64,000 nt of DNA from assembly GCF_014201465.1 (NCBI RefSeq), contig NZ_JACHEP010000011.1, forward strand, positions 1-64,000. Direction: 5' to 3'. Numbering within the stretch: the stretch's first letter is position 1; each line of letters opens with the position of its first letter. Below are positions 23,769 to 32,648 of the stretch, in pieces. Made by a program: the position numbers and the translations under genes. This stretch comes from Anoxybacteroides tepidamans. Its GTDB lineage: Bacteria > Bacillota > Bacilli > Bacillales > Anoxybacillaceae. Under the pieces are notes generated by a model. The model was not told where the DNA came from. It searched no databases and saw nothing but the letters and a program-made list of their open reading frames with translations.

Positions 23769-24869
23769 TTAACTGCTTTTTCTTTCTGTTAAGTTAATCC
23801 CGATTCCCATAAATACGACACCCATCAAAAACAAGATGCTCATCGGGTATAGTAATTCCGTGAGTGAACGATCATAGACAGCGGCGCCTTTTAGCATTTC
23901 CATTCCGTACGTCAGCGGAACGATTTTTGATAACATTAATAAGATGTTGGAAGAAACGATTTCTAAAGGCCAATATGCTCCGCCGATCATCGCCATGCTT
24001 ACGGACAGCAAGGAAATGAGCGCTTGAAACTGCTGTTCATTTTTCACAAGCCCGACAAGCAGGATGGAAAACGCAACGATCGCAAATACGTAAGGCACTA
24101 ATAACAATAGTAGTTCGGGGAATCGGCCATGAAAATCAATGCCGAACCCAAAACGAAACACCGAAAAAATTAAAGCGACTTGCATATAGCCAATTATAAA
24201 GCTATAGAATAAATTACCTGTATATATCTCCCATTTTTTTAAACGGGAGAGGATCATCCGGTTCCATACTCCTTCTTTCTTTTCTTTCAGCAGTTGCAGC
24301 ACTTGAAACGCCACCGTGTAAATCACGAAAAAGAGAGAAAAACCAAAAATCGGCTGCATTTGCGGATCAATGATCACAGCATTTTTGCTGCGAAAACTCA
24401 TTGTTTGTATGGTGAATGCTGGATGCTTTTTTGCTTCTTTGACGATTTTGGTTGTTTGTTCAGTTGAAAGATGCAATTGCTTGGCGATTGCGTTTGCCTG
24501 TCCTTTTTCGCCATAGACTTTTTGTAAATACTCGCGAAGAAAGAACGTGTTTGCTGTTTGAGATGCGATAATTAAGGTAAAATCATTTTCCGCCAGCTCC
24601 AGCCCTGCCGCCGCTTTCCCTTCGCGAACGAGCGCGCGAACTTTTTTTGCATCCATCTGCTCGAATCGAAACGAATGAGATTCGTTCAATGTATGAAGAA
24701 GCTCGTTTGTTTCTTGAGCAGAAAGGGTGCTGTAAACAGGAATTTTTACTTTCTTTTCGCTTGCTGCGCCAATTATGGTAGCCATGATGATACAAACGAT
24801 TGACATGACGATGACCATCCAAGGGTTTCTTAAAAATAAACGAAATTTTGCTGTTAAAATGCTGATCAA
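23769..24869 (-). CDS. lnrN: ABC-2 type permease, LnrN-like
   Basis: 366 residues with the ABC-2 layout: one N-terminal membrane segment (VIVMSIVCIIMATIIGAA), an extracellular domain of about 130 residues, then five to six membrane segments. Last gene of a five-gene minus-strand operon in the order kinase, regulator, ATPase, permease, permease, matching B. subtilis lnrJKLMN (yfiJKLMN), which exports linearmycin-type polyenes. It overlaps the preceding permease by four bases. The substrate in this organism is not shown by sequence. Confidence 0.75.
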   Translation of the reverse strand: MISILTAKFRLFLRNPWMVIVMSIVCIIMATIIGAASEKKVKIPVYSTLSAQETNELLHTLNESHSFRFEQMDAKKVRALVREGKAAAGLELAENDFTLIIASQTANTFFLREYLQKVYGEKGQANAIAKQLHLSTEQTTKIVKEAKKHPAFTIQTMSFRSKNAVIIDPQMQPIFGFSLFFVIYTVAFQVLQLLKEKKEGVWNRMILSRLKKWEIYTGNLFYSFIIGYMQVALIFSVFRFGFGIDFHGRFPELLLLLVPYVFAIVAFSILLVGLVKNEQQFQALISLLSVSMAMIGGAYWPLEIVSSNILLMLSKIVPLTYGMEMLKGAAVYDRSLTELLYPMSILFLMGVVFMGIGINLTERKSS

Positions 24870-26134
24870 GCTTCATTCCCCCTTTTTGGAAAGGCCCATA
24901 CGGACAAAACCATCGTTGCTGCGCTAAAGATACATAAATAAACAATGGAATATGCAACATCGGCTAAATGATATCCTTGCAGCAGCTTTAAGTAAGCACT
25001 CATGCTCGCCCCGTTTGGCGTAAATGCCCCGAGCGTGTTTATGAAATTGGATAATTGGCCGGCAGGGAAAAAGCTGCCGCCAACAAGCGAAAACATCGTC
25101 ACTAAGACGGTTTGGAAAAAGCGGGATGCTTGTTCCGAATTTGTCCGGAAATTCAAGGATGTTAACAAAACAGCCAAGCCGCCGACAGCGAATGATAATG
25201 CAGCTGTAACGAGCAAAAACGCGGCTACATCCGGCCATGTAATCCCATAGATGATGGACGTTGCGCCGTATAAAATCATGAGCTGTAAAAACGAAAGCAG
25301 CATAGCGGAAATGAAAATGCCAGTCATATATGACCATTTTGATACGTTGGCCAGCAACATTCGATCGAATACGTGGGATTGCTTCTCTTCAAACGCGTAG
25401 CTTCCGACGTTGGAAGCAACGTACAGAGCAAACATGACTCCCATGCCGATCATATAATACGTCACGGCGCGAATCGGTTCTTTTTTAGTGATCGTTTCTA
25501 TTTTTCCGTTCACATGAATGTCAGGGATCGCGAACTCCTTCACTCCGGCTTTGCCAAGAGCGGAGACAAGCGAATAATGCTGCTGAAACTCAGAAATGAT
25601 TTGTCCGACTATTTCTGATGTCCACGCTTTTTCTTCGTTGACATAAAAGAATAGGTTGGTCGGCTGTTTTTGTTGGAAAAACAGATGTTTCAGCATTTGA
25701 TACGTAAATTCATCCGGTAAGCGAACGATCGCCGTATATTCGTCATCTTGGAGGGCCTTGTTTAGCTGTGCCGGCGGGACATCGACGATGCGAATGTATT
25801 TCTTCAACGGTTTGGCGCCGAATACATCCTGTTTTAGTACCGTTATTGGTGACAGCGAACGAGCGGCTTCGATCAACAGTTGTTTTTCGTTTTCCGGCAT
25901 CCTCATTGCTTCCACTTCATGCGTGAATTTTTGTATATCTTGTTGTTCATCGCCTTCATTCACAAACGCAATTTTTGCATGAACTGCAGGCTGGCCGTCA
26001 TTGCCATCCATGATATTTCCAAGTGCAAAACCTAAAATCGTAATTAATACAAACGGCATGCCAAGCAGAATGAGCAGTTCATGGCGGTTTCTCACAAATA
26101 ATAGCAATTGTTTTTTGACAAAGGTTCCGATCAT
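24866..26134 (-). CDS. lnrM: ABC-2 type permease, LnrM-like
   Basis: 422 residues, same ABC-2 topology: an N-terminal segment (LLILLGMPFVLITILGFALG), a large extracellular domain, then a C-terminal block of membrane segments with SLVGGSFFPAGQLSNFIN, typical of drug-export permeases. Its start follows a GGGGG ribosome site, and it sits 12 bases after the ATPase gene. It probably pairs with the LnrN-like subunit as a heterodimer. Confidence 0.78.
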   Translation of the reverse strand: MIGTFVKKQLLLFVRNRHELLILLGMPFVLITILGFALGNIMDGNDGQPAVHAKIAFVNEGDEQQDIQKFTHEVEAMRMPENEKQLLIEAARSLSPITVLKQDVFGAKPLKKYIRIVDVPPAQLNKALQDDEYTAIVRLPDEFTYQMLKHLFFQQKQPTNLFFYVNEEKAWTSEIVGQIISEFQQHYSLVSALGKAGVKEFAIPDIHVNGKIETITKKEPIRAVTYYMIGMGVMFALYVASNVGSYAFEEKQSHVFDRMLLANVSKWSYMTGIFISAMLLSFLQLMILYGATSIIYGITWPDVAAFLLVTAALSFAVGGLAVLLTSLNFRTNSEQASRFFQTVLVTMFSLVGGSFFPAGQLSNFINTLGAFTPNGASMSAYLKLLQGYHLADVAYSIVYLCIFSAATMVLSVWAFPKRGNEA

Positions 26135-26145
26135 GTCGATTCCCC

Positions 26146-27081
26146 CTAGTCCCGTAATGCCCGGCCTGTAAGATGCAAAAAAACATCTTCTAATGTTGGC
26201 GTTTTAATTTCAACGGAAGTAAACACTGTATTTGTTTTTTCCGCTAATTGAAATAACAGGCGGAAGACATTGATTTCTTTAGGGGATAAAACGGTGATCG
26301 TCCGCTCTTGGACGGTGATGTGATGAATAACAGGCTGTGAGCGTAGTGCGTGAAGAAAGGATTCGCTTACTTTCTCCACTTTGACTTCTACTGTATGTTC
26401 CGATGATAAAATATTTTTAATTTCGTCTTTCGTTCCGGAAGCGATAATACATCCTTTATCCATAATGTAAATGCGGTCACACAAAAACTCGACTTCCTCC
26501 ATGTAATGGCTTGTGTACAACACCGTCATCTGCTTCTCCTGATTTAACCGTTTGACCGTTTCTAAAATGTAGTTTCGTGATTGCGGATCGATGCCGACGG
26601 TTGGTTCATCCATAATGAGCAATTTCGGCTCGTGCAGGAGGGCGGCGCCGATATTTAACCGTCTTTTCATTCCGCCTGAAAAATGTTTAACTAAATCGTT
26701 TTGCCGGTCGGTTAAACCGATGAGCGCTAATACTTCATCTACTTTTTTGTTTAGTTCTGCGCCTGATAAACGGTGAATTCTTCCGAAAAAACGCAAATTT
26801 TCTTTCGCTGATAAATCGGAATATAAAGCGATCTCCTGCGGAACGATCCCTAATACGTTACGAAGTTTTGCTGGTTCTTTAATGATGCTTTCGTTATGAA
26901 AGCGAACATCTCCGCTCGTCGGGGGAATGAGCGTCGAGATCATCGAAATGGTCGTTGATTTTCCCGCTCCATTAGGTCCTAATAGACCGACAATTTCCCC
27001 TTGCTCTAAATATAAGTTGACACGGTCTACTGCTTTTGTTTGCTTAAAATGTTTCGTTAATTCAACAGCTTCTAACATCAT
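26146..27081 (-). CDS. lnrL: ABC transporter ATP-binding protein, LnrL-like
   Basis: About 311 residues. Walker A is GLLGPNGAGKST, the Q loop VPQEIALY, the signature FSGGMKRRL (in HFSGGMKRRLNIG), Walker B LLIMDEPTVGID and the switch His YTSHYMEEV. The C-terminal extension ends EDVFLHLTGR, common in the drug-resistance (DRA) group. The start is placed at ATG 27081 or 27078, right after GGAGGAGGAGC; upstream in-frame codons have no ribosome site. Confidence 0.88.
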   Translation of the reverse strand: MMLEAVELTKHFKQTKAVDRVNLYLEQGEIVGLLGPNGAGKSTTISMISTLIPPTSGDVRFHNESIIKEPAKLRNVLGIVPQEIALYSDLSAKENLRFFGRIHRLSGAELNKKVDEVLALIGLTDRQNDLVKHFSGGMKRRLNIGAALLHEPKLLIMDEPTVGIDPQSRNYILETVKRLNQEKQMTVLYTSHYMEEVEFLCDRIYIMDKGCIIASGTKDEIKNILSSEHTVEVKVEKVSESFLHALRSQPVIHHITVQERTITVLSPKEINVFRLLFQLAEKTNTVFTSVEIKTPTLEDVFLHLTGRALRD

Positions 27082-27219
27082 GCTCCTCCTCCTTCCATCT
27101 GATATGTATGTTACGATATTTTTCGTTGTCTGCTTACTATCTTCCGTCATCATTTCATGACTAAAACGGTGACTTGAGTCATGTTTCAAAAAAATAAACC
27201 GTCTTCATTCGTTCGACGG

Positions 27220-27852
27220 TTATGTAAGATCATGCTTTACTGCATAAATGGCCAGCTGGGTGCGGTCGCGCAATTCTAATTTTTGTAAAATTTGCGTAAT
27301 GTAGTTTTTCACGGTTCCAACGGATAGATGAAGAGCAGCGGCAATTTCTTTATTCGTTTTTCCTTGTCCGACCAATTTCGCAATTTCCAGTTCGCGGGGT
27401 GTTAATGGAACGTTTGCCGACTTCGGTTTCTCTTTTTCTAATAAACGCGGCACCATTTTCGCTGCTACCTCTTCATGAATCGCCATTCCGCCTTTCATAC
27501 AGCTATAGATGGCTTGGATTAACTTTTCCCGCTCCGCCGTTTTTAACAAAAATCCGCTCGCTCCGTCCTTCAATGCTTGAACGGCATATTCGTCATCGTT
27601 AAACGTTGTTAAGATTAAAATTTTAATGTTTGGCCACCGTTTTTTGATTATTTTCGTTGCTTCCAATCCGTTCATGACCGGCATTCGGATGTCCATGAGC
27701 ACAAGATCGATGATATGTTTTTCGATTTGTTGCATCGCTTCCAATCCGTGTTCTGCTTCGGCTACGACTCGAAGATTGGCATCTTGCTCAATCATCATTT
27801 TTAATCCTTGCCTTACAAGCATTTGATCTTCTGCTAATAAAATTTTAATCAT
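27220..27852 (-). CDS. lnrK: NarL-family response regulator, LnrK-like
   Basis: 210 residues. The receiver has EDQ, the phosphoacceptor Asp in VLMDIRMPVMNG, Thr in ILTTFNDDEY and Lys in FLLKTAERE. The LuxR helix-turn-helix reads LTPRELEIAKLVGQGKTNKE, continuing GTVKNYITQIL. AAGGAGGG precedes the ATG. It overlaps the kinase gene by eight bases and should control the ABC exporter genes downstream, as in B. subtilis LnrK. Confidence 0.88.
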   Translation of the reverse strand: MIKILLAEDQMLVRQGLKMMIEQDANLRVVAEAEHGLEAMQQIEKHIIDLVLMDIRMPVMNGLEATKIIKKRWPNIKILILTTFNDDEYAVQALKDGASGFLLKTAEREKLIQAIYSCMKGGMAIHEEVAAKMVPRLLEKEKPKSANVPLTPRELEIAKLVGQGKTNKEIAAALHLSVGTVKNYITQILQKLELRDRTQLAIYAVKHDLT

Positions 27853-28951
27853 TGAATCCCTCCTTGACCGGAATTGTTCCTTGAACGATAAATTCGCAGT
27901 CCGTTTGAAAAATATGCACCGTTCCGCCTGCTCCTTTTACCCGTTTCTGTATATTTGTTAATCCAAAACCGAATTGAAACGGCTTCGGTTCAGCAATGCG
28001 ATTTTTGATAGAAAACTCCAAGTCGCCGATTGCCGATTTCCCTAATGTGACAAAGATTTCACGTGATTGCGCATGGCGCATAGCGTTGGTGAGCGCTTCT
28101 TGAATGACCCTGTATAGCGCAATGTTTTGCTCATTCGAAAGTTTCACCGTTAAAACGCCTTGCTTTGTCGTGAAATGAACCATAATATGGCTTTCCGATT
28201 CTAATTTACGAATCAGTTGCAGCACCGAGGAAATGCCTTCAATTTCTTCGGTTTGCAGCGCTTTGACCGCCTGCCGCGTTTCTTCGAGACTGTCGCGTAC
28301 AAGCATTTTTAGTTGTTCATATTCATCTTTCGGTTCACAGATTGACAGCATTTCAAGCTGCATGAGCAGGGCGGTTAGTTTATGTCCGACCGAATCGTGA
28401 ATGTCGCGGGCGATTCTTGTTCGTTCTTCAAGGCGTGCAGACCGCTCCGTTTCGTAGTTCAGCCGCTTTAGCCGCCGGTATTCTCCTAATAGCCGTTCAT
28501 ACATTTCTTGTTGTTCTTCTCTTTCATATACATATTCGTTGAGGACGATGGAAATGGCGGAAAAAATGGCGAATGCGATCAGCCATTCAACTTCTTTGTT
28601 TTGAAAAAGCAGCGTGACGATCGCAGAAAATAAAAAAGTAACCGCGGTAAATAAACGAAACTTTTTTATGCTCAGTTGGAAAATAGCCTCGACATAAAGA
28701 TAAAGAAACAATAGTAGGACGTACATATTTTTCGGCAGTGGACTAAGCCATTCCTCCAGCAAAATCAGAAAATCGATCAAAATAAACAAAAAGAAAGGAT
28801 GTTTGGTGATAGATAAGAAAAAATAGACACCGATGGCGCAGGCGCTGATAAATAAAAGAAGCGGAAGCTTGCTAGCATGTTGGAAATGTTCATATAAATA
28901 TCCCGCCCATAAAACGGCAAAAACAAGCAAACGAATGATAAATGGCTTCAT
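27845..28951 (-). CDS. lnrJ: Membrane sensor histidine kinase, LnrJ-like
   Basis: 368 residues. About five or six membrane segments fill residues 5-150, then a HisKA_3 dimerisation domain with the phosphoacceptor His in ARDIHDSVGHKL, and an HATPase domain with the N box IQEALTNAMRHA and GFGLTNIQKRV. There is no large sensor domain outside the membrane, as in kinases of the LnrJ/DesK/LiaS class. ATG 28951 (MKPFIIRLL) is preferred; GGGGA lies about 11 bases upstream. Confidence 0.83.
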   Translation of the reverse strand: MKPFIIRLLVFAVLWAGYLYEHFQHASKLPLLLFISACAIGVYFFLSITKHPFFLFILIDFLILLEEWLSPLPKNMYVLLLFLYLYVEAIFQLSIKKFRLFTAVTFLFSAIVTLLFQNKEVEWLIAFAIFSAISIVLNEYVYEREEQQEMYERLLGEYRRLKRLNYETERSARLEERTRIARDIHDSVGHKLTALLMQLEMLSICEPKDEYEQLKMLVRDSLEETRQAVKALQTEEIEGISSVLQLIRKLESESHIMVHFTTKQGVLTVKLSNEQNIALYRVIQEALTNAMRHAQSREIFVTLGKSAIGDLEFSIKNRIAEPKPFQFGFGLTNIQKRVKGAGGTVHIFQTDCEFIVQGTIPVKEGFND

Positions 28952-28993
28952 AGCGATTCCAGTCCCCTTTGTCAATCTATATAAATACAACTG

Positions 28994-29230
28994 GAAGGTT
29001 TAACTTATGGCTAAGGAAAAAGCAGACTCCCTATTTTTTCGACTGTCGGAGGCAAGTCTGTCGCTTGCCTTCGTCACGCCTTCGCGTGACAGAGGACCGA
29101 ACAACCAACCGCTTCACAGACAAATGCATTTGTCTGGAAGCGGTGTTGTTCGGTCACCCGACAGTCGAAACATACCGATTACTCCATAAAAGACGAAAAC
29201 GTTAAAGTTCTAAATTGCATCTATATATTT
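28994..29230 (+). repeat. Three-armed structured repeat element, copy B
   Basis: Copy B and copy C (56341-56578) are direct repeats of about 237 bp, roughly 90 per cent identical by eye. The core at 29037-29170 has a 13-bp perfect outer stem (TTTCGACTGTCGG with CCGACAGTCGAAA) and three arms: AGGCAAG/CTTGCCT; GTCACGC/GCGTGAC; and a long arm GACCGAACAAC/GTTGTTCGGTC plus ACCGCTTC/GAAGCGGT capped by the palindrome CAGACAAATGCATTTGTCTG. The arm order equals that of copy A read on the minus strand. Short open frames in it are by-products of the stems. Lies between lnrJ and azlC, occupying most of that 390-base gap. Confidence 0.9.
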
Positions 29231-29341
29231 TCTACCATAATAGAATGAACGAAGATCGTCAAATCTTGTTTTGTAGCGGATTTTGGTTGAAAAAAGGAGC
29301 AAATTTTATGAAAATAGAAGAGGAACAGGGGGGAGAAAAAA

Positions 29342-30061
29342 GTGGAAACGATCTTGGCCACAAAAAAATTGTCGTCGTTTCGCCAAGGGGCGCAGGCAGG
29401 GATAAGCATTGCGATTGGCTACATGCCGATTGCCCTCACATTTGGATTGCTTGCAAAAACAACGGGACTGACGCTCTCTGAAACGGTGATGATGAGCATG
29501 ATCGTATTTGCGGGCGCTTCGCAATACATCGCGTTAAATTTGCTGTCGCTCGGTACAGGGGTATTTGAAATTGTGCTGACGACGTTTATTTTAAACATCC
29601 GCCATTTTTTGATGTCTGCTTCGCTGAACGAAAAAGCGGAATCTGATGCGCTATGGAAAAAAGCGTTGTATGCGTTCGGCATTACCGATGAAACGTTTTC
29701 GGTGGCGGCAATGAAAGAAGGCAATGTGAGCGCTTCGTATATGTTTGGACTGATTACCTTGTCTTACGGAAGCTGGGTCGTGAATTCCGGCATTGGCCAT
29801 CTCGTCGGGGCAAGATTGCCGCAAAGCTTGCAAGAAAGTATGTCAGTCGCTTTGTATGCGATGTTTATCGGGCTGCTCGTTCCAGCGTTAAAAAAGCAGC
29901 GAAAAACGATTTGGCTGGCTGGACTGGCGGCGGTTGTGAATTCGGTTTTGCTTCTATTGTTCCATATGTCGAAAGGATGGGCGATTGTTATAGCGACACT
30001 CTTGGCAGCGGTCATCGTTCAATATATTGCAAAAGAAAGCGAGGGAAAACATGATGCGTAG
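29342..30061 (+). CDS. azlC: AzlC-family branched-chain amino acid exporter subunit
   Basis: 239 residues with about five to six membrane segments and the family opening GAQAGISIAIGYMPIALTFG; FILNIRHFLMSASL and FGITDETFSV are AzlC signatures. It works with AzlD to export branched-chain amino acids or analogues. GTG 29342 follows GGGGGGAG. A better-formed ribosome site (AAAGGAGC) lies before an ATG at 29309 in another frame, whose first codons could join this frame by a slip in the A-run at 29336-29341. Confidence 0.88.
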   Translation: METILATKKLSSFRQGAQAGISIAIGYMPIALTFGLLAKTTGLTLSETVMMSMIVFAGASQYIALNLLSLGTGVFEIVLTTFILNIRHFLMSASLNEKAESDALWKKALYAFGITDETFSVAAMKEGNVSASYMFGLITLSYGSWVVNSGIGHLVGARLPQSLQESMSVALYAMFIGLLVPALKKQRKTIWLAGLAAVVNSVLLLLFHMSKGWAIVIATLLAAVIVQYIAKESEGKHDA

Positions 30062-30356
30062 TGAAATCGCTTGGATGATTCTTGGCATGGGGCTTGTGAC
30101 GTACATTCCGCGCATGCTTCCGCTCGCCGTTTTCCATCGGGTGAAGCTGCCGCCGTTTTTGCAAGGGGTGTTAAAAAACGTTCCGTATGCGACGTTAGGA
30201 GCGCTCATTGTGCCGGGCATTTTTTTTATTCATGAAGATATATGGTTTGGCGTTCTCGGATTTATCAGCGCCTTTGTGGCCGCTTGGCTCGGGGCGAACG
30301 TTATTGTTGTTGTGCTGGCTTCTGTTGTGGTTTTAAGTCTATATGGGGTGATTTAG
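30051..30356 (+). CDS. azlD: AzlD-family branched-chain amino acid exporter subunit
   Basis: 101 residues with three to four membrane segments; motifs YIPRMLPLAVF and VPYATLGALIVPGIF are typical of AzlD. It is the small partner of AzlC and overlaps it by 11 bases. GAGGGAAAAC precedes two ATG codons at 30051 and 30054. Confidence 0.88.
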   Translation: MMRSEIAWMILGMGLVTYIPRMLPLAVFHRVKLPPFLQGVLKNVPYATLGALIVPGIFFIHEDIWFGVLGFISAFVAAWLGANVIVVVLASVVVLSLYGVI

Positions 30357-30358
30357 AA

Positions 30359-30386
30359 AAACCACCGATCTCATCGGTGGTTTATT
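30359..30386 (+). terminator. Bidirectional terminator between azlD and the SCO gene
   Basis: AACCACCGAT/ATCGGTGGTT with a three-base loop and T-rich flank; overlaps the end of the converging SCO gene. Confidence 0.85.
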
Positions 30387-30972
30387 GTATTTCATCCATA
30401 ATTGTTTTATATGCATCTTGAACGTTAAATCCCTTTTTGCCCATGCCAAATTGTTCAATTACCCGGTTGCTCTCGTTAAGCAAATATGTATTGGTTGTGT
30501 GGATGAGCATGCCGTTTCCAGGGTCACGGTATTGGAAGTCAAACGAATCGGCCACTTTTTTTGTATCTTTTTCGTTTCCACGAAGCAAAATCCATCCTTG
30601 ATCATTTGACTGAATGCCAAACGTTTTCGCGTATGCTTGCAGTTTTTCACGCGTATCGCGTTTTGGATCAATTGTAATTGTGATAAACTCGACTTTGTTG
30701 CCAAATACATGTTGCTGTTCTAACTTTTGGCGGAGTTTTGTCATTTCAAATGTCGTATTTGGACAAATATCAGGGCAATTTGTATAAATAAACTCAAGAA
30801 GCCGCACTTTCGGTTTCATGTCGCTAAAACGATATTCGTCTCCCCATGCTGTTTCCATCGTGATATTGCGAGGAAGCTCCATTTGCCACTGGCGATACAC
30901 AGAAAAATAAAAAATGCCGGCACCTACGAAAATGACAAACAAGCTACCTAACGTCCAATAAATTTTTTTCAC
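30382..30972 (-). CDS. SCO1/SenC-family copper-binding assembly protein
   Basis: 196 residues, membrane-anchored by one N-terminal segment (IYWTLGSLFVIFVGAGIFYF) with a thioredoxin-like domain outside. The copper/redox motif is TNCPDICP (CxxxC), and the third ligand His lies in LIHTTNTYLL. The family delivers copper to the CuA centre of cytochrome c oxidase. GTG 30972 follows GGGGGGACTCGC; longer in-frame starts have no ribosome site and would add a non-conserved extension. No oxidase genes are adjacent. Confidence 0.9.
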   Translation of the reverse strand: MKKIYWTLGSLFVIFVGAGIFYFSVYRQWQMELPRNITMETAWGDEYRFSDMKPKVRLLEFIYTNCPDICPNTTFEMTKLRQKLEQQHVFGNKVEFITITIDPKRDTREKLQAYAKTFGIQSNDQGWILLRGNEKDTKKVADSFDFQYRDPGNGMLIHTTNTYLLNESNRVIEQFGMGKKGFNVQDAYKTIMDEIQ

Positions 30973-31111
30973 GCGAGTCCCCCCTTTGTTTTTTATCATA
31001 CATGAAAACGAAAAGAAAAACGAATCATGATTTTGAATTTTGTCTGACGTTCTAATCGAAAGAAAAAGGATTAAACTAAATAGTAGCGTTGTCCATAAAA
31101 AGGAGGATTTT

Positions 31112-32371
31112 ATGAAAAAAATCATCAGTTGGGCGATCATCATTTATGTTTTGTATTGTATAGGAATGGCATGGTATTTATTTTCGTTTGCTGATTCGTC
31201 CATTCCTGCCGAATGGAAAGGAACGACCGCGGATCCGGCTACGTTTTTAACGCCGAGAGAGCAAGTTTTAAGCGAGCAGTATTCGCAGTGGAAAAACTTT
31301 TTATTTTTTGTGTCTGTTCCTTATGACTGGCTCGCTTATTTGGCGGTGTTATGGCTAGGGGTGGCCAAAGCGCTGCAAACATGGTCGGAGAAGGCAACGA
31401 AATCGTTTGTAGTTCAAGCGGCTTTTTATGTATTTTGGCTTTCTATTATTATGTCAGTGCTGACGCTGCCGTTTGATTTTATAAGCTATCGCATTTCGCG
31501 GGCATATGGCGTCAGTACGCAGTCGGTTTTTAGTTGGATGCGCGATGAGACTACGGATTTTTTAGTTAATACCGTGATGCTGTTTTTGCTCGTTGTTGTG
31601 TTGTACGGGCTCATTCGCCGCTTTGAAAAGCGCTGGTGGCTGTATGCGTGGATGGTGTCGGTGCCGTTTACGATCTTTTTTATGTTTATTCAACCAGTTG
31701 TGATTGATCCGCTTTATAACAATTTTTATCCGTTAAAAGATAAGGTACTAGAGGCCAAAATTTTAGCATTGGCAGAAAAAGCCGATATTCCGTCTGATCA
31801 TGTGTTTGAAGTCAATATGTCTGAAAAAACGAATGCCTTAAACGCCTATGTAACCGGAATCGGTTCTCATGCCCGCATCGTGTTATGGGATACGACATTA
31901 CAGCGATTGCAGGAAAAGGAAGTATTGTTTATTATGGCGCATGAAATGGGGCATTACGTCATGAAGCATGTGTATTGGGGAGTGGCCAGCTATATCGTTC
32001 TTACGTTTGCTGGTTTGTTCGTGGCGGGGCGGGTGATGAACTGGCTCATTCGCAGATGGGGAGAATACTTTCATCTTCATAAAATAAGCGCTCTCGCCTC
32101 GCTTCCGCTGTTTTTGCTCGTTATTTCTGTGCTCAACTTTTCCGTAAGCCCTGTTGTCAATATGGTATCGAGATATGAGGAACATGCCGCTGACGAGTAT
32201 GCCATTAAACTGACAAAAGATGCGGATGCGGCGATTTCTTCATTTCAAAAGTTAACAAAAGAAGGTCTAAACCAAGTGAATCCGCCGATCATTGTGAAAA
32301 TATTCCGTTATACGCATCCGAGCATTTTGGAACGAATTGTGTTTTTAGAACGGATCAAGCGCGGAGATTGA
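31112..32371 (+). CDS. yhfN: M48-family (Ste24-like) membrane zinc metalloprotease
   Basis: 419 residues with several membrane segments. The zinc motif is IMAHEMGHYVMKH (HExxH), with a further Glu in SRYEEHAADEYA. It resembles CAAX prenyl protease 1 homologues and YhfN of B. subtilis, which lies in the same yhf neighbourhood. AAAGGAGGATTTT precedes ATG 31112; upstream in-frame ATG 31040 is unsupported. Substrates unknown, presumably membrane proteins. Confidence 0.88.
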   Translation: MKKIISWAIIIYVLYCIGMAWYLFSFADSSIPAEWKGTTADPATFLTPREQVLSEQYSQWKNFLFFVSVPYDWLAYLAVLWLGVAKALQTWSEKATKSFVVQAAFYVFWLSIIMSVLTLPFDFISYRISRAYGVSTQSVFSWMRDETTDFLVNTVMLFLLVVVLYGLIRRFEKRWWLYAWMVSVPFTIFFMFIQPVVIDPLYNNFYPLKDKVLEAKILALAEKADIPSDHVFEVNMSEKTNALNAYVTGIGSHARIVLWDTTLQRLQEKEVLFIMAHEMGHYVMKHVYWGVASYIVLTFAGLFVAGRVMNWLIRRWGEYFHLHKISALASLPLFLLVISVLNFSVSPVVNMVSRYEEHAADEYAIKLTKDADAAISSFQKLTKEGLNQVNPPIIVKIFRYTHPSILERIVFLERIKRGD

Positions 32372-32404
32372 ACAGAAAGGAACACCTTTCTGTTTATTTT
32401 TTTT
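32372..32404 (+). terminator. Terminator of yhfN
   Basis: ACAGAAAGG/CCTTTCTGT with a four-base loop, followed by TTATTTTTTTT. Confidence 0.85.
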
Positions 32405-32648
32405 GAAATTTTTTTAAAAAACAGTTTTCTTTTTTGTGATTCTGTTATATAATAACAACGTACAAAAAGTTACTTGTATTATAACAAGAGAGGCGGGGGA
32501 TTATGGCGACGTAAATGTTACTTCTTCATGCGGGGGAGAGAACGCAAATGGATGCATGAAGATGGGAGAATGAGACATGTTGCCGTCGATCTGTCATTTA
32601 TGAAACTGCAGACGGTAAAAAATCACACAAACAGAGGGGGAAACGGGA
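32405..32648 (+). promoter_or_regulatory. aceA promoter and leader region
   Basis: TATAAT at 32449-32454 (in GTTATATAATAACAAC) is a plausible -10 and CTTGTattatAACAAG at 32474-32489 is a small palindrome. Farther on, CTTCATGC (about 32524) pairs with GCATGAAG (about 32553) in the leader. No gene is credible here: the open frame through 32474-32659 crosses these sites and lacks a ribosome site. GAGGGGGAAACGGGA is the aceA ribosome site. Confidence 0.4.

Noticed and set aside
29007-29189. 60-codon open frame (MAKEKADSLFFRL...) inside repeat copy B
   Set aside because: It follows the stems of the structured repeat and is broken by a stop in copy C, so it is not a conserved gene.
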